Assembly (NCBI GenBank): GCA_020152595.1
Contig: JAIGNY010001459.1
Span: forward strand, 1,780,001 to 1,844,000
DNA: 64,000 nt
Source: Chiridota heheva
Taxonomy: Eukaryota; Echinodermata; Holothuroidea; Apodida; Chiridotidae
Reading direction: 5' to 3'
Shown: positions 13,016 through 23,917 of the stretch, piece after piece
How the letters are laid out: each line of letters starts with the position of its first letter
How positions within the stretch are numbered: position 1 is the first letter of the stretch
Made by a program: the position numbers and the translations under genes
The notes under the pieces: model-generated
Databases searched by the model: none
Seen by the model: only the letters and a program-made list of their open reading frames with translations
What the model was told of the DNA's origin: nothing

Positions 13016-13660
13016 CCAAAGAGTAGATACAAATCTGGTGCTGTCCTGTACAGCTTGATCCCCACATCAATCAGATTGGGTAACAGTTTGCTAGACTTGA
13101 ACAAATCTACAATGAGAGGTCCCATAAGCTCAAACTGTTTTGCTGTTGTAATACCATCAGCTCTTGCAAGCATTCCGCGTTCCTTTCAACCTCCATGAAA
13201 TGCATTGGAAGAGTAAAACGTGTTCGTCTTTTTTCGGTACATCATCATACCACCCGCGGTTTTTCAAAAAAGTATTTTTGGCCTCATAATCATAACTCAG
13301 CAATGTTTCAAAATAGGCTTTGTACGGATACATCGATGTCTGCTCGCTGACCTCAATCCCTCCCACCTTCAATGATATTTTGGAGAACAGCGAGTGTAGG
13401 ATGTTATTGGTAAAGGACAGTTTGTCTGCTGCAGCTAGCGCAGAAGCATCGTTGTTCTTTAGTTTACATTCAATCAATAATTTAATAGAGTCCATGGCTA
13501 GGTATGTTTCGCCATCCCCCGGTAAATTAAATTCCAGACTCCCAAAGTCTGTCAGGTCCCCCGTCACATGAAGTCTGTGATCCACAGTTTCTTCAATAGC
13601 ATTCTGAATAGAAGGTATTGCAAAATATTTAAGTTCCGATCGGTCTACGAGTAACGCCAT
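12995..13660 (-). pseudogene. Polinton/adintovirus-like capsid-family fragment
   Basis: An ATG at 13660 opens a frame to 13157. The similarity then continues in another frame (about 13165 down to 12995), so there is one frameshift. The content resembles the F54H12.2-like family of Polinton/Maverick and adintovirus capsid proteins: a 'NNILHSLF' block (about 13400) followed by 'MYPYKAYFETLLSY' (about 13290-13335), and after the frameshift a block ending in a typical 'LYRTAPDLYLLF'. The C-terminal part is cut at the junction with the RTE fragment near 13,015. The start lies one base after the stop of the upstream basic ORF, a virus-like compact layout. It is an old endogenous copy and not functional. 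Confidence 0.6.
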
Positions 13661-13661
13661 A

Positions 13662-13871
13662 TTAACAGTATTTCTTTAACAGTTGCTGCAACTTGGCGTT
13701 CTTTTTAGCAGCAGCAGAGGTTGTCTTCTTTTTTGCAGCTGTGTTTTTCTTGGCTAAAACTTTTTTTTCTTGGTTGCTGGTCTTTTCGTCTTCTGCAGGA
13801 GTTTTCTTTTTAGGTCTTCTCGCACTGCCTGACTGAGCAGCTTTTAATTTTTTCAGGAGATCCGCTGTCAT
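13662..13871 (-). pseudogene. Small Lys-rich (core-like) ORF of Polinton-like remnant
   Basis: This is a 69-residue ORF that is extremely rich in Lys and Ala ('KKKTPAEDEKTS', 'AAKKKTTSAAAKKN'). It is intact by itself and sits directly upstream of the capsid-like fragment. Small basic DNA-packing proteins are known next to capsid genes in adintovirus/adenovirus-type elements, so a core protein is a reasonable guess from composition and position only. Low-complexity basic sequence alone does not prove it. Confidence 0.4.
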
Positions 13872-13872
13872 T

Positions 13873-14015
13873 TTATCTCTTTCTCTGGCCGAGATTGAAG
13901 TTATTGACTTTTACCCAATACCGTCCCTGTGTCGGGTTGCGACGCTTTGACCTACGAAACCAAGAGGTTCCGATAGTTTGTACCAGTTGTTTAATACGGT
14001 TTTTCCGTCAGCCAT
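13873..14015 (-). pseudogene. Short basic ORF of Polinton-like remnant, frameshifted
   Basis: The ATG at 14015 starts a 34-codon frame that stops at 13911-13913. A neighbouring frame then carries an Arg-rich segment that ends at 13873, two bases before the ATG of the Lys-rich ORF. The tight spacing suggests a small gene broken by one frameshift. The product is not recognised. Confidence 0.3.
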
Positions 14016-14159
14016 TGTAGAATCCCGGTACACAGTACCTCCACAGTACCTCCACAACAAGCACAAACACAATTATCATTTTTGAAAAACTCTGACAAAT
14101 TGAGAGATGGAAGTCCAGCCATTTTACAGCATTTTCCAGTCCATTTATAACCCTCTTAC

Positions 14160-14811
14160 ACCGATTTCTCGTTCCACTGTATCAGGTATCTCTTTCTTTA
14201 TTTCTTCTAATAATAACCTGTCGTCTTCATCAGTCTCCTTTTATACTATCGTCTGTATCCGGATCGTCACCAAAAAGTCTCTTTTTCTGGACCTCCTGCT
14301 GTAGCGCTCTGTTTGGTATCACTCCTATGTGTTTTTTTGATTCTGCTAGCAATTCGATGAATTGAGGCATACCCCGGGCATCAGTGCGTCGCATGGGGGA
14401 TGAGCTCTAAAGCAATAAGTCGCTCAAATTTGATCCTTTTATCGGGGCCCTGTCATAGTACAGCAAATTCCCCTCTTCGGTGACAGACCCTTTCATATCG
14501 CCCCAAATTGTGTTAAGAAAACTTTTTGTTTTCGCTATCTCTTTATCGGAAAGCGAGTGTTTCATGATTGGAGGTATCTCAAATTGGGTGCTCGTGGGTG
14601 TTGCCTTATACGGGAGCATTCTATTTGGGGCTTCTATGGGTCTGGCAAAAGAGGTATGCCTTTGAAGATTTACATTGTCAGTATTACCATTGCACAATAA
14701 AGATGTATTACGCCTCTGGAATGCGTCCGCAATATTTGGAATATCTTGCCCTTGTGGTGTGAGTGTACAGTACGCATACCATTCTCCAGGTGGAGAGAGT
14801 ATTTTGAACAT
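14160..14811 (-). pseudogene. Polinton-like hypothetical ORF with internal stop
   Basis: The frame runs from the ATG at 14811 to a TAG at 14407-14409. It then continues in the same frame to about 14240 and in a shifted frame to about 14170. Blocks such as 'NLLYYDRAPIKGSNLSDLL', then 'MPQFIELLAES' and 'GVIPNRAL', match the order I recall in uncharacterised Polinton/adintovirus-type proteins ('GS-N-SDL ... F--LL ... IP---I-N'). It lies upstream of, and in the same direction as, the core-like and capsid-like ORFs, which supports one decayed element of about 1.8 kb. The function is unknown. Confidence 0.45.
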
Positions 14812-14829
14812 TTCCAAGACATTTCCAAA

Positions 14830-16120
14830 AATTGAGCCTCAGAAAAGAAATATAAACATGCTATTCAAGACCTGTGTTTCTGGTTCATGTATCACATTTT
14901 TTCAGTACATTTAAAAAGATTCAACTTTGATTACTCATAACTTGAACATTACATGTGCTATTTGCAATATTCAAAGACTGTTAAACTCCAGATTGAATGC
15001 TCTTTTGGGGTTGTGATAGCACTGTACTGTTCCTGTTCATAGGCCAATTGGGATGTTGCTGCCACTGACAGTTATCACCTCAAAATCTGAGAACGATATA
15101 AATCTTGGTCCCAATAGCACTTTACATCTCCCTCACAAAAAGAAAGTTTCTTACCTCAAAAGAAGTGAAAACAAATAAGTGTTGGTCTGATTTCCAATTG
15201 TATCTTGCTTGAAACAAAATAGTAACAATTGAAACTTCGCCTCTAAAGAACTGAAAACTAATAATACCTAGTGAAACAATAAAACCTGGTTTGAGAAAAA
15301 ATTAAAGCAATGTATAGCAAGTATAATTTATTGTGAAATGTGGAGATACATCAAAACAATTTGTGTCTTCTTGATATGAAGATGTGCACATGATGCATAC
15401 AGAAAGTCCGGAGGTGATTTCGGCCTTCTTGTTTTATATTGTAATCAACATACCTGCAATAATAATTAAGATATTCCCATTTGATGTAGCACTTGGAAAT
15501 CAATAGATAGATAAGATAATCATATTTTCTTTGCATACAAAAGAACTTAATTGTAACCCAATCTTCAAACTGTTAACTTGGTGCCACCAACAATTCAGGG
15601 GGGCCTACCCCTCCCCTCATCCCAAGGTACCACATATTCCTAGACATTGAAATTTACTCACATGCCCTATGTGCAGGGAGTGCAATAGCCCAGTGTTTAG
15701 GGCATCAGTGTTTCATGCTCAAATGGTACTGGGATTGAATCTCAGCCATGGTGCTGTGTTGTATCCTTAAGTAAGACACTTGGATCCCATTTACTCCAGT
15801 TCACTCAGCTGTTGAAATGAGTACCAGTTTTTGCTGGGGGAGTTAACCTTCAGTGAAATGTTGTCCCCTCCAGGAGAGTCAGTACTGGCTCTATAAGCTA
15901 TTATTTTGGTTCTTTTTTGGAGTGTTGTTACAAACTTATTCTCGTACCTTATGAATAAGTAGCTTACCCTATTTAAATCCTCCATTCTGTTTGCTTCTTA
16001 TTTACTGTGCAGAAATGTTGGCTCCTGATTCTCGACCCACAATGCAAATTTTGCTCTATTCTACATAGATCTGCACAGTTTCTCTCATTGATATCTATTA
16101 CTTAAAAACAAACTTTCTTT
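14830..16120. other. PGBD intron 1, 3' part: nothing recognised
   Basis: This AT-rich intronic sequence has no exon, tandem array or transposon signature that I can name. It ends in the polypyrimidine tract and ATTTGTAG acceptor of exon 2. Confidence 0.4.
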
Positions 16121-16128
16121 ATTTGTAG

Positions 16129-16473
16129 GTTGCACAGGAGCAGTTTGATGGCAATGAACGAGAAAACCAGCCGTCTTGTTCCCCAACCCCAAGTAAGAGG
16201 AAGAGGGGAAGACCAAAGAAATTGACACCGATCCCATCATCTTCTGCTGCAGTCATACAACCACATTCACCGCCGAGGTCAAACCTGTCTGCAGAGGAAA
16301 TGGAAAACTACAATGCACGGACAGACAGACGACAAATGCAGCTTCAGGAGATTTCCAAAGCAAAAAACATTTCTGCAGTTGACAAGCAGCAACAAAAGTG
16401 GGAAGTCCTTGTGGAAGCTGACAGGGACAGGCACCAAACATTTGGTGCATGGTTATGGGAACCTATGACTGAT
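16129..16473 (+). CDS. PGBD-like gene, exon 2 (AT-hook)
   Basis: This exon encodes residues 68-182. The acceptor is 'ctttatttgtag' ending at 16128 and the donor GTAAGT begins at 16474; both ends are phase 0. A Pro/Ser-rich stretch leads to 'SKRKRGRPKKLTP', a canonical AT-hook (RGRPKK at residues 93-98) that would bind the minor groove of AT-rich DNA and could act as a nuclear signal. A charged, Gln-rich segment follows (about residues 125-170: 'EEMENYNARTDRRQMQLQE'), possibly helical. The exon end ('FGAWLWEPMTD') leads into the transposase domain of exon 3. AT-hooks are not part of the standard piggyBac core, so this exon could be a host-derived addition; that is inference. Confidence 0.75.
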
Positions 16474-16649
16474 GTAAGTTGATGATATACGGGGTTGAGA
16501 TGAGAATAGGGCTGTCCTGATATGTTGATTATCACGATATTGTGATTTTAGTTTTTCAATAGTTTTAAAAATACCCTGACCAACAGATTGTATTATACCC
16601 TTTTTCCATGTAAACTAAAATATTTCAAATGAATATGAGGTCTTATCAT

Positions 16650-17320
16650 ACTCTTTGCAGCATACAATATCTGATTCTTTTATGCTACCTTTCCATGTCT
16701 CTTGCAGCATACAATATCTAACTCTTTTATGCTACCTTTTCATGTCTCTTGCAGCATACATTATCTGATTCTTTTATGCTACCTTTCCATGTCTTTTGCA
16801 GCATACATTATCTGATTCTTTTTGCTACCTTTCCATGTCTCTTGCAGCATATAGTATCTGATTCTTTAATGCCACCTTTCCATGTCTCTTGCAGCATACA
16901 ATATCTGATTCTTTTATGATACTTTTCTATGTCCTCTGCAGCATACAATATCTGATTCTTTTATGCTACCTTTCCATGTCTCTTGCAGCATATAGTATCT
17001 GATTCTTTCATGCTACCTTTCCATGTCTCTTGCAGCATACATTATCTGATTCTTTTATGCTACCTTTCCATGTCTCTTGCAGCATACAATATCTGATTCT
17101 TTTATGCTACCTTTCCATGTCTCTTGCAGCATATAGTATCTGATTCTTTTATGCTACCTTTCCATGTCTCTTGCAACATACAGTATCTGATTCTATTATG
17201 CTACCTTTCCATGTCTCTTGCAGCATACATTATCTGATTCTTTTATGCTACCTTTCCATGTCTCTTGCAACATACAGTATCTGATTCTATTATGCTACCT
17301 TTCCATGTCTCTTGCAGCAT
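16650..17320 (+). repeat. 47-bp array of splice-acceptor-like units
   Basis: About 15 tandem units of 47 bp lie in PGBD intron 2. A typical unit runs 'tatctgattcttttatgct' then 'acctttccatgtctcttgcag'. Each therefore has a branch-point-like CTGAT (CTAAC in one), a pyrimidine tract and CAG in correct order and spacing. Thirteen of the fifteen units keep CAG and two have CAA. The array starts about 175 bases after the exon 2 donor and is flanked by copies of a 'catggtaatcaata' repeat. Confidence 0.9.
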
Positions 17321-17464
17321 CTTGTAATTTTTTGTGTGCATGGTAATCAATATCTGATTTACCTATATCGTGACATGCCTAATCATAACATAAATATGGT
17401 GATACATCACAATATTTTTTGTGCATGGTAATCAATAGTCGATTTATCCATATTGTGGACAATA

Positions 17465-18350
17465 TGTGGACATGTATGCAAGTATGAATCAAACACCATA
17501 TGCAATACTTGGACATAAGGAATCATACATAATTGGAATCATACACCACAGCAATATGTTGATATATAGTAATTGGAATCATACACCACAGTATTATATG
17601 GACATATTTGGAATTATAAACCACAGCAATATGTGGACATGCAGTGAATGGATTCACACCACAGCAATATGTGGACATAATTGAAATCATACATTACAGC
17701 AATATGTGGATATAATTGGAATCATACACCACAGCAATATGTGGGCATACATTAATTGGAATCATACACCACAGCACTATGTGTACATACAGTAATTGGA
17801 ATCATACACCACACTAATATATAGACATAGCTGGAATCATACACCACAGCAATATGTGGACATACATTATTTGGAATCATACACCACAGCAATATGTGGA
17901 CATACATTATTTGGAATCATACACCACATCAATATGTGGACATATAGTAATTAAAATTAAACACTACAGCAATATGTGGACATTATCATAATCATACACC
18001 ACAGCAATATGTGGACATACATTAATTGGAATCATACACCACGGCAATATATGGACATACATTAATTAGAATCATACACCACAGCAATATGTGGACATAC
18101 AGTAATTGGAATCACACACCACAGCTGTATGTGGACCTAATTGGAATCATACACCACAACATTATGTGGACATACAGTAATTGGAATCATACACCACAGT
18201 AATATATATGGACATAATTGGAATCATACACCACAGCAATATGTAGACATATAGTAATTGGAAGCATACACCACAGCAATTTGTGGACATAATTGGAACC
18301 ATACACCACAGCAATATGTGGACATAATTGGAATCATACACCACAGCTTT
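17465..18350 (+). repeat. 33-41 bp array with hairpin core
   Basis: About 22 units carry the core 'aatcatacaccacagcaata' followed by 'tgtggacata'. The length varies because some units lack 'cagtaattgg'. CCACA and TGTGG flank six bases and can pair as a small hairpin in each unit. The array probably grew from the preceding repeat, which ends in 'ggacaatatgtggacat'. Confidence 0.85.
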
Positions 18351-18599
18351 CAGAACTGCATTATTATGCTGCTTGTTTTTGTTGCAATTTTGAAAATGCT
18401 GAACAGAAGACTGGTATATCTTTAATTGGTTTGTTTCATCACAACATTCAAATAATACTCAACATAGAAATATAAATAATTAGCAAAAATGCTTAAGAGT
18501 TTTTAAAGAATGTGCTCTATAAAACCTTTAAAGGTAAATGAAGTCAGTTATCAAAATACCAGCAACAAATTATAATTATATGTGCATAAATTTTATGTA

Positions 18600-19258
18600 T
18601 ATAACTCGTATAAATGTATTAATATGAGCTGTGACTGGGATAGAATTATTGCTCATGCAATAGAACCAACATATAAATGTATAATATGTTATAACATGAG
18701 CTGTGACTGGGATAGAATTATTGCTCATGTGATAGAACCAAGGTATAAAGGTATTAATATGCATGCCAAAAATTTCTCTTTAAGCCTACCCACACCTGAC
18801 ACCTGAGTTAATCCTGAAAACTGTATCAGTTACCAACCCCACTTCCTGTTCAGTGTATTGTTTCCACTCCAAACAATGATTGTTTATCTGCCATCCCCAT
18901 ACAAACCACAGTCAAGTAATCCAAGGCTATTTGTGTTTATAAGATTACAGAGACCAGTGAAGAGTAATCAGGGCACTTTTGTGATTGAAATCACTCATCT
19001 GTGTAAAGTGTCTTAGTGGGAGAAATTTGTTTGCAAACTGGTGATGAACATAGTTGTTCTGAGGTGATGTGTACAATAATTGTAAATGATTGACAGACCA
19101 TTTTTCTTAAGGAAAGATTGCTTTATGTGAGCTGTGACTGGATAGAATTATTGCTCATGCAATAGAACCAAGATATAAGTGTATTAATATGAGCTGTGAA
19201 TAGAATTATTGCTCATGCAATAGAACCAAGGTATAATTGTATTAGTATGAGCTGTGAC
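18600..19258 (+). repeat. 60-70 bp repeat, five interrupted copies
   Basis: Copies begin with 'gagctgtga' at 18626, 18698, 19129, 19191 and 19249 (the last partial). The body is 'tagaattattgctcatgcaa' then 'tagaacca'. About 360 bases of unrelated sequence separate the second and third copies. Confidence 0.85.
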
Positions 19259-19499
19259 CAAACAACCAGTGAGTTCACAACCGGTTATCAAAGCCCATGG
19301 CCATCTTGATATAATGTCCAGCACTGGATGCTTTCTGGACATTAAACCTTGCTATGCTATGCTTGTATGTGTACTGTACATATACAGTATGCAAGTGGAT
19401 GCTACTGTAAACCATGTGAATACTACTAATCGACATATTACCAGCAAGTTAGTAAAACAATTTAGCCTGTGCAAAACTTATGATGTATAAAAAGAAATC

Positions 19500-20602
19500 A
19501 GTTAATGTAGTTCAGCTAATGTAGTAGTTCAGCTAATGTAGTAGTCCAGCTAATTTAGTACTTTAGCTAATGTAGTTCAACTAATGTAGTTCGGCTAATG
19601 TTGTTCAGCTAATGTAGTAATTTGGCTAATGTAGTAATTCGGCTAATGTAGTAGTTCGGCTAATGTAGTAGTTTGGCTAATGTAATAGTTCAACTAATGT
19701 AGTTCGGCTAATGTTGTTCAGCCAATGTAGTAATTTGGCTAATGAAGTAATTCGGCTCATGTAGTAGTTCGGCTAATGTAGTAGTTTGGCTAATGTAGTA
19801 GTTCGGCTAATGTAGTAGTTCGGCCAATGGAGTAGTTTGGCTAATGTAGTAGTTCGGCCAATGTAGTAGTTCGGCCAATGTAGTAGTTCTGCCAATGTAG
19901 TAGTTCTGCCAATGTAGTAGTTAGTTAGGCTAATGTAGTAGAGTTTGGCCAATGTAGTTAGTAGCCAATGTAGTAGTTCGCCAATGCCCAGTAGTTCGCC
20001 CAGTAGTTCGGCCCATGTAGTAGTTCGGCTCATGTAGTAGTTCGGCTCATGTAGTAGTTCGGCTCATGTAGTAGTTCGGCTCCTGTAGTAGTTCGGCTAA
20101 TGTAGTAGTTCGGCTCATGTAGTAGTTCGGCTCATGTAGTAGTTCGGCTAATGTAGTAGTTCGGCTCATGTAGTAGTTCGGCTCATGTAGTAGTTCGGCT
20201 CATGTAGTAGTTCGGCTCATGTAGTAGTTCGGCTCATGTAGTGTTAGTAGTTCTCATGTAGTACTTCGGCTCATGTAGTAGTGTAGTAGTTGGCTCAGTT
20301 CGGCTCATGTAGTAGTTCATGGTAATGTAGTAGTTCGCTCTAATGTAGTAGTTCGGCTAGTGTAGTAGTTCGGCTAGTGTAGTAGTTCGGCTAGTGTAGT
20401 AGTTCGGCTAGTGTAGTAGTTCGGCTAGTGTAGTAGTTCGGCTAGTGTAGTAGTTAGGCTCATGTGTAGCTAGTTGCTCAGTGTAGTAGTTCGGCTCATG
20501 TAGTACTTCGGCTAGTGTAGTAGTTCGGCTAATGTAGTAGTTCGGCTAATGTAGTAGTTCAGCTAATGTAGTACGGCTAATATAGTAGTTCAGCTAATGT
20601 AA
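19500..20602 (+). repeat. 17-bp array (tagtagttcggctaatg)
   Basis: About 60 imperfect units with many small indels lie in PGBD intron 2. Sub-families use 'ggctaatg', 'ggccaatg', 'ggctcatg' and 'ggctagtg' in successive blocks, so local expansions happened in sequence. Apparent ORFs here are by-products of the repeat. Confidence 0.9.
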
Positions 20603-20779
20603 TTTTTACCCAAATTTGTATACCAATGGAGCACAAGACCAAATTTCACAGATATATCATCCACAACAGATCCATAAACTCCATGCCTCCATAGCCCACA
20701 GACGTCGTAAGGGTAACGGTCACTTGAATATTCATATTAACCAGAAAATTACTATACCATGCCTGCTAGATAAGCATTC

Positions 20780-20812
20780 AATATATATATATATATATTT
20801 ATATATTATATA
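20780..20812. repeat. AT microsatellite
   Basis: An (AT)n run of about 30 bases lies within intron 2. The sequence from here to 21650 is AT-rich intron with nothing else recognised. Confidence 0.8.
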
Positions 20813-21655
20813 AAAAATGGAGGTGGGGAACCCTAAAAATATGCCCTCCCTTTTTGGCCTATTGCACCTTCAAATCTGGGTCAAGGTTAATAATGATATC
20901 CAATTTTCAGTTCACATTAGCAAACTTTTCCCTTTCAAAATCATTTGTGATGGAACAAAAAAAAATAAGTTAACAAAATTATAGGAATTATTCCCAAGGA
21001 ATTCATTTTAATATATTTGATAGATGATTTGATTGGTGAAAAAAATCTCATTCCTACAAGAAGGCAGGCCTGTCAGAGCACCACTTTTTCAGGATTATGA
21101 AAATGCAAGGACTAAAGGGGGCTTCACCCTCTGCTCCTTGAACCCCGCCACACCACTATCAAGACCATTGCCGTACCACTAACAACTCCGATGCTACGGC
21201 CCTGCAAGAAGTTAATGAATTTTAAAGATTTTTTGCCTGCGTAAAAGAGATTGCTAGTAGTTATCATTATGATGTCATCACAGCACTTCTGAACTATTCT
21301 TTATGTATAATTGCTTGAAAGATAAGTTTTGTATTTTCTAAATGATTGGAAACAATTTCTTCTACAAACATTATCAAGAATAGTGTAGAATGATATTTTC
21401 AATGTTTCCAATCTGTTCTTGAAACTTATATTTGAAAAATGTTTCTCTACTATAGTCAGAAACATACAAATGAAATTTCATGGGAATATTCCTTTAAACA
21501 ATATTCTAGTCTTATTTATTTTTGAGGTCACAAAATATTGTGCAATTTATGCTAATTAGGTATCAAAAGTTTTACAATGCTGTGAAAGTCTTATTTTAAA
21601 CTGATTTTGATGGAATTTTGTTTGCAGTTTTGAGTATACTCTACAGCATTTTAAG

Positions 21656-22083
21656 TCCATGTTGTTGCTATCAGTCCATGTTGTTGCTATCAGTCCATGT
21701 TGTTGCCATCAGTCCATGTTGTTGCCATCAGTCCATATTGTTGCTATCAGTCCATGTTGTTGCCATCAGTCCATGTTGTTGCCATCAGTCCATGCTGTTG
21801 CCATCAGTCCATGTTGTTGCCATCAGTCCATGTTGTTGCCATCAGTCCATGTTGTTGCCATCAGTCCATGTTGTTCCCATCAGTCCATGTTGTTGCCATC
21901 AGTCCATGTTGTTGCCATCAGTCCATGTTGTTGCCATCAGTCCCATGTTGTTGCCATCAGTCCATGTTGTTGCCATCAGTCCATGTTGTTGCCATCAGTC
22001 CCATGTTGTTGCCATCAGTCCCATGTTGTTGCTATAAGTCCATGTTATTGCCATCAGTCCATGTTGTTGCTATCAGTCCATAC
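21656..22083 (+). repeat. 19-bp array (ccatgttgttgccatcagt)
   Basis: About 22 units, a few with one extra C, end about 56 bases before the exon 3 acceptor. Because 19 is not a multiple of three, all three frames cycle through the same Cys/Val/Ser-rich peptide without a stop, which explains the overlapping long ORFs. It is not coding. Confidence 0.95.
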
Positions 22084-22139
22084 CCCTTGAATTATATTTC
22101 ATTATTATTATAATTTCTTTTCTTTTCTTTTGTCCATAG

Positions 22140-23615
22140 CCAACACTGAATTCTGACATTCCCTTTACTGGTCACAGCGGATTCTCAGCTGCTGCTCAGA
22201 GGGCGACATCAGAGTTAGATTGTCTTAAGCTGTATCTGAAAAATTCAGTTTGGGATAATATAACTAGAGAGACTAACAACTATGCTTTACAGCTGAAGGG
22301 AGGACCGGGTCATTTTGATCCTGTCACCAGGGAAGAACTGATGGCCTTTATCGGTTTGACTATTGGAATGGGTATAATGCCTAGGCCTTCGATTACGGAT
22401 TATTGGTTAACTAGTGAGATATTTCACATTCCTTTTTTCACTGCAGTGATGTCTCGGAATCGCTATCAAGAAATATCTAGATTCCTTCATGTTGCCGATA
22501 ATGAGAGGATGACCCAAGATTCGAATGGGAAGGCGATTGACAAGTTATTTAAAGTGCGCCCCTTACTAGATCAACTTGTTGAATCATTTGCATTGCATTA
22601 TAAACCGGATCAGGATTTGTCAATTGATGAGCGGACGATCGGCACGAAATGCCGCCTCCACTTCCTTCAGTATATGAAGTTCAAGTCTACCACGTGGGGG
22701 GTAAAATTATGGGCTTTGTGTGATGTGAAAACAAATTACTTGCTGAACTTTCAGATCTATACTGGCAAGGAGAACGTGGAAAATAGCCTGTCTTTTCATG
22801 TTGTGAATGACTTGATGACCCCCTTTAATGGGAAGGGTCATCGAGTGTATATGGACAATTTTTACACCTCGCCAACGTTGCTTCGCCATCTTTGTGATTA
22901 CAAGACACTGGCAGCTGGTCCTGTGTGTCCAAACCGTGTCAACATGCCAGGTCGATTGGACCCAAGCAATCATGTTATTGACAAAGGACAGGGCATTTTT
23001 CTCAAGAGTCATGGCATGACAGCCTGTAGATGGAAGGCAAAGAAGGATGTGTTGTTCTTGTCAACTATTCATGGTAATCAAATGGAGGAGGTTGTCCGAT
23101 GCACTAAAAACCGCCATGAGACGCAGAAAAATCCCTCTTCACTTGTTGAATACAACAATTGTATGGGTGGAGTAGATGGGTTTGACCAGCTACTATCATA
23201 CTATCCTCTTTCCAGGATGGTACAAAAATGGTGGAAGAAGGTATTCTGGCAACTAATTGATATGACAATCGGGAACGCTTACATTTTGTACAAAGCAAAA
23301 ACTCCCGAGTGCCAAACTCATAAGAGCTTTCGAGAAAATCTGGCTCTGCAACTGTGCCAACCTCTAAGAGAAAGTAGGGCGGAGAAAGCTGCTGTTGGAC
23401 GTGATAGTGATGAAAGGCTGCAGTTGGCTCATGAGAAGTCTTACGGAAGTTATGATTACGCAAAACAATGTAGAGTTTGCAGAATGAAAACAAGTTATGG
23501 GTGTTTTACATGTGGTGCCACCATTCGGCTTCATCCTGGCATCTGCGCTGGACTTTACCATTCTTATGTGGATTACAAACAGGCATACGAAGATCGACAA
23601 GCCAAAGAAAAATAG
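22140..23615 (+). CDS. PGBD-like gene, exon 3 (DDE transposase domain)
   Basis: This is the main exon, residues 183-673, in phase 0 after the acceptor 'tcttttgtccatag' ending at 22139. It encodes a DDE_Tnp_1_7 (piggyBac) domain. It opens with the family's 'FTGHSGF' and has the catalytic blocks 'LSIDERTIG' (D345), 'YMDNFYTS' (D421) and 'NCMGGVDGFDQL' (D528, D531); the D345-D421-D528 spacings of 76 and 107 are close to those of active piggyBac. The conserved 'QKWWKKVFWQ' follows. A C-terminal Cys/His cluster (C626, C629, C637, C640, H647, C651, H656) matches the piggyBac cysteine-rich domain that binds transposon ends. The exon is uninterrupted, so the enzyme fold looks intact. Two large introns and no visible terminal repeats suggest a resident, possibly domesticated, PGBD gene, most like PGBD4-type proteins. 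Catalytic activity is unproven. Confidence 0.92.
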   Translation, partial: PTLNSDIPFTGHSGFSAAAQRATSELDCLKLYLKNSVWDNITRETNNYALQLKGGPGHFDPVTREELMAFIGLTIGMGIMPRPSITDYWLTSEIFHIPFFTAVMSRNRYQEISRFLHVADNERMTQDSNGKAIDKLFKVRPLLDQLVESFALHYKPDQDLSIDERTIGTKCRLHFLQYMKFKSTTWGVKLWALCDVKTNYLLNFQIYTGKENVENSLSFHVVNDLMTPFNGKGHRVYMDNFYTSPTLLRHLCDYKTLAAGPVCPNRVNMPGRLDPSNHVIDKGQGIFLKSHGMTACRWKAKKDVLFLSTIHGNQMEEVVRCTKNRHETQKNPSSLVEYNNCMGGVDGFDQLLSYYPLSRMVQKWWKKVFWQLIDMTIGNAYILYKAKTPECQTHKSFRENLALQLCQPLRESRAEKAAVGRDSDERLQLAHEKSYGSYDYAKQCRVCRMKTSYGCFTCGATIRLHPGICAGLYHSYVDYKQAYEDRQAKEK

Positions 23616-23911
23616 TCATAGCTATTGTCTTACTCAGGATTTTTTGTTCAAGGAATATTCCTGTGAATTTCCAGTTATATGATAGAGGACTATTAAAGAA
23701 ACAAATTTGTGATAAAACCATTTTGATAATTTATTCCATTAAGCTGTTATTGCACTTCAAACATTTCACCGGTATGTCGAAAAGTGATGTTGCAGTGTAA
23801 AGTGTGATGTCATTATTGCAGATCCAATCTTTATGTATTTCTATTAAAGGTACTGTACATGAGCAGATACGCAAAGCATGATCTTGGAAAGTCAATGTTA
23901 GACCCCTTGTC

Positions 23912-23917
23912 AATAAA
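23912..23917 (+). promoter_or_regulatory. Candidate poly(A) signal of the PGBD-like gene
   Basis: An AATAAA lies about 300 bases after the stop codon and fits a short 3' UTR. It is inferred from the motif and position only. Confidence 0.45.

Noticed and set aside
21618..22113. Cys/Val/Ser-rich ORFs of about 140 codons in three frames
   Set aside because: The same 19-bp unit is read in each frame; it lies within an intron.
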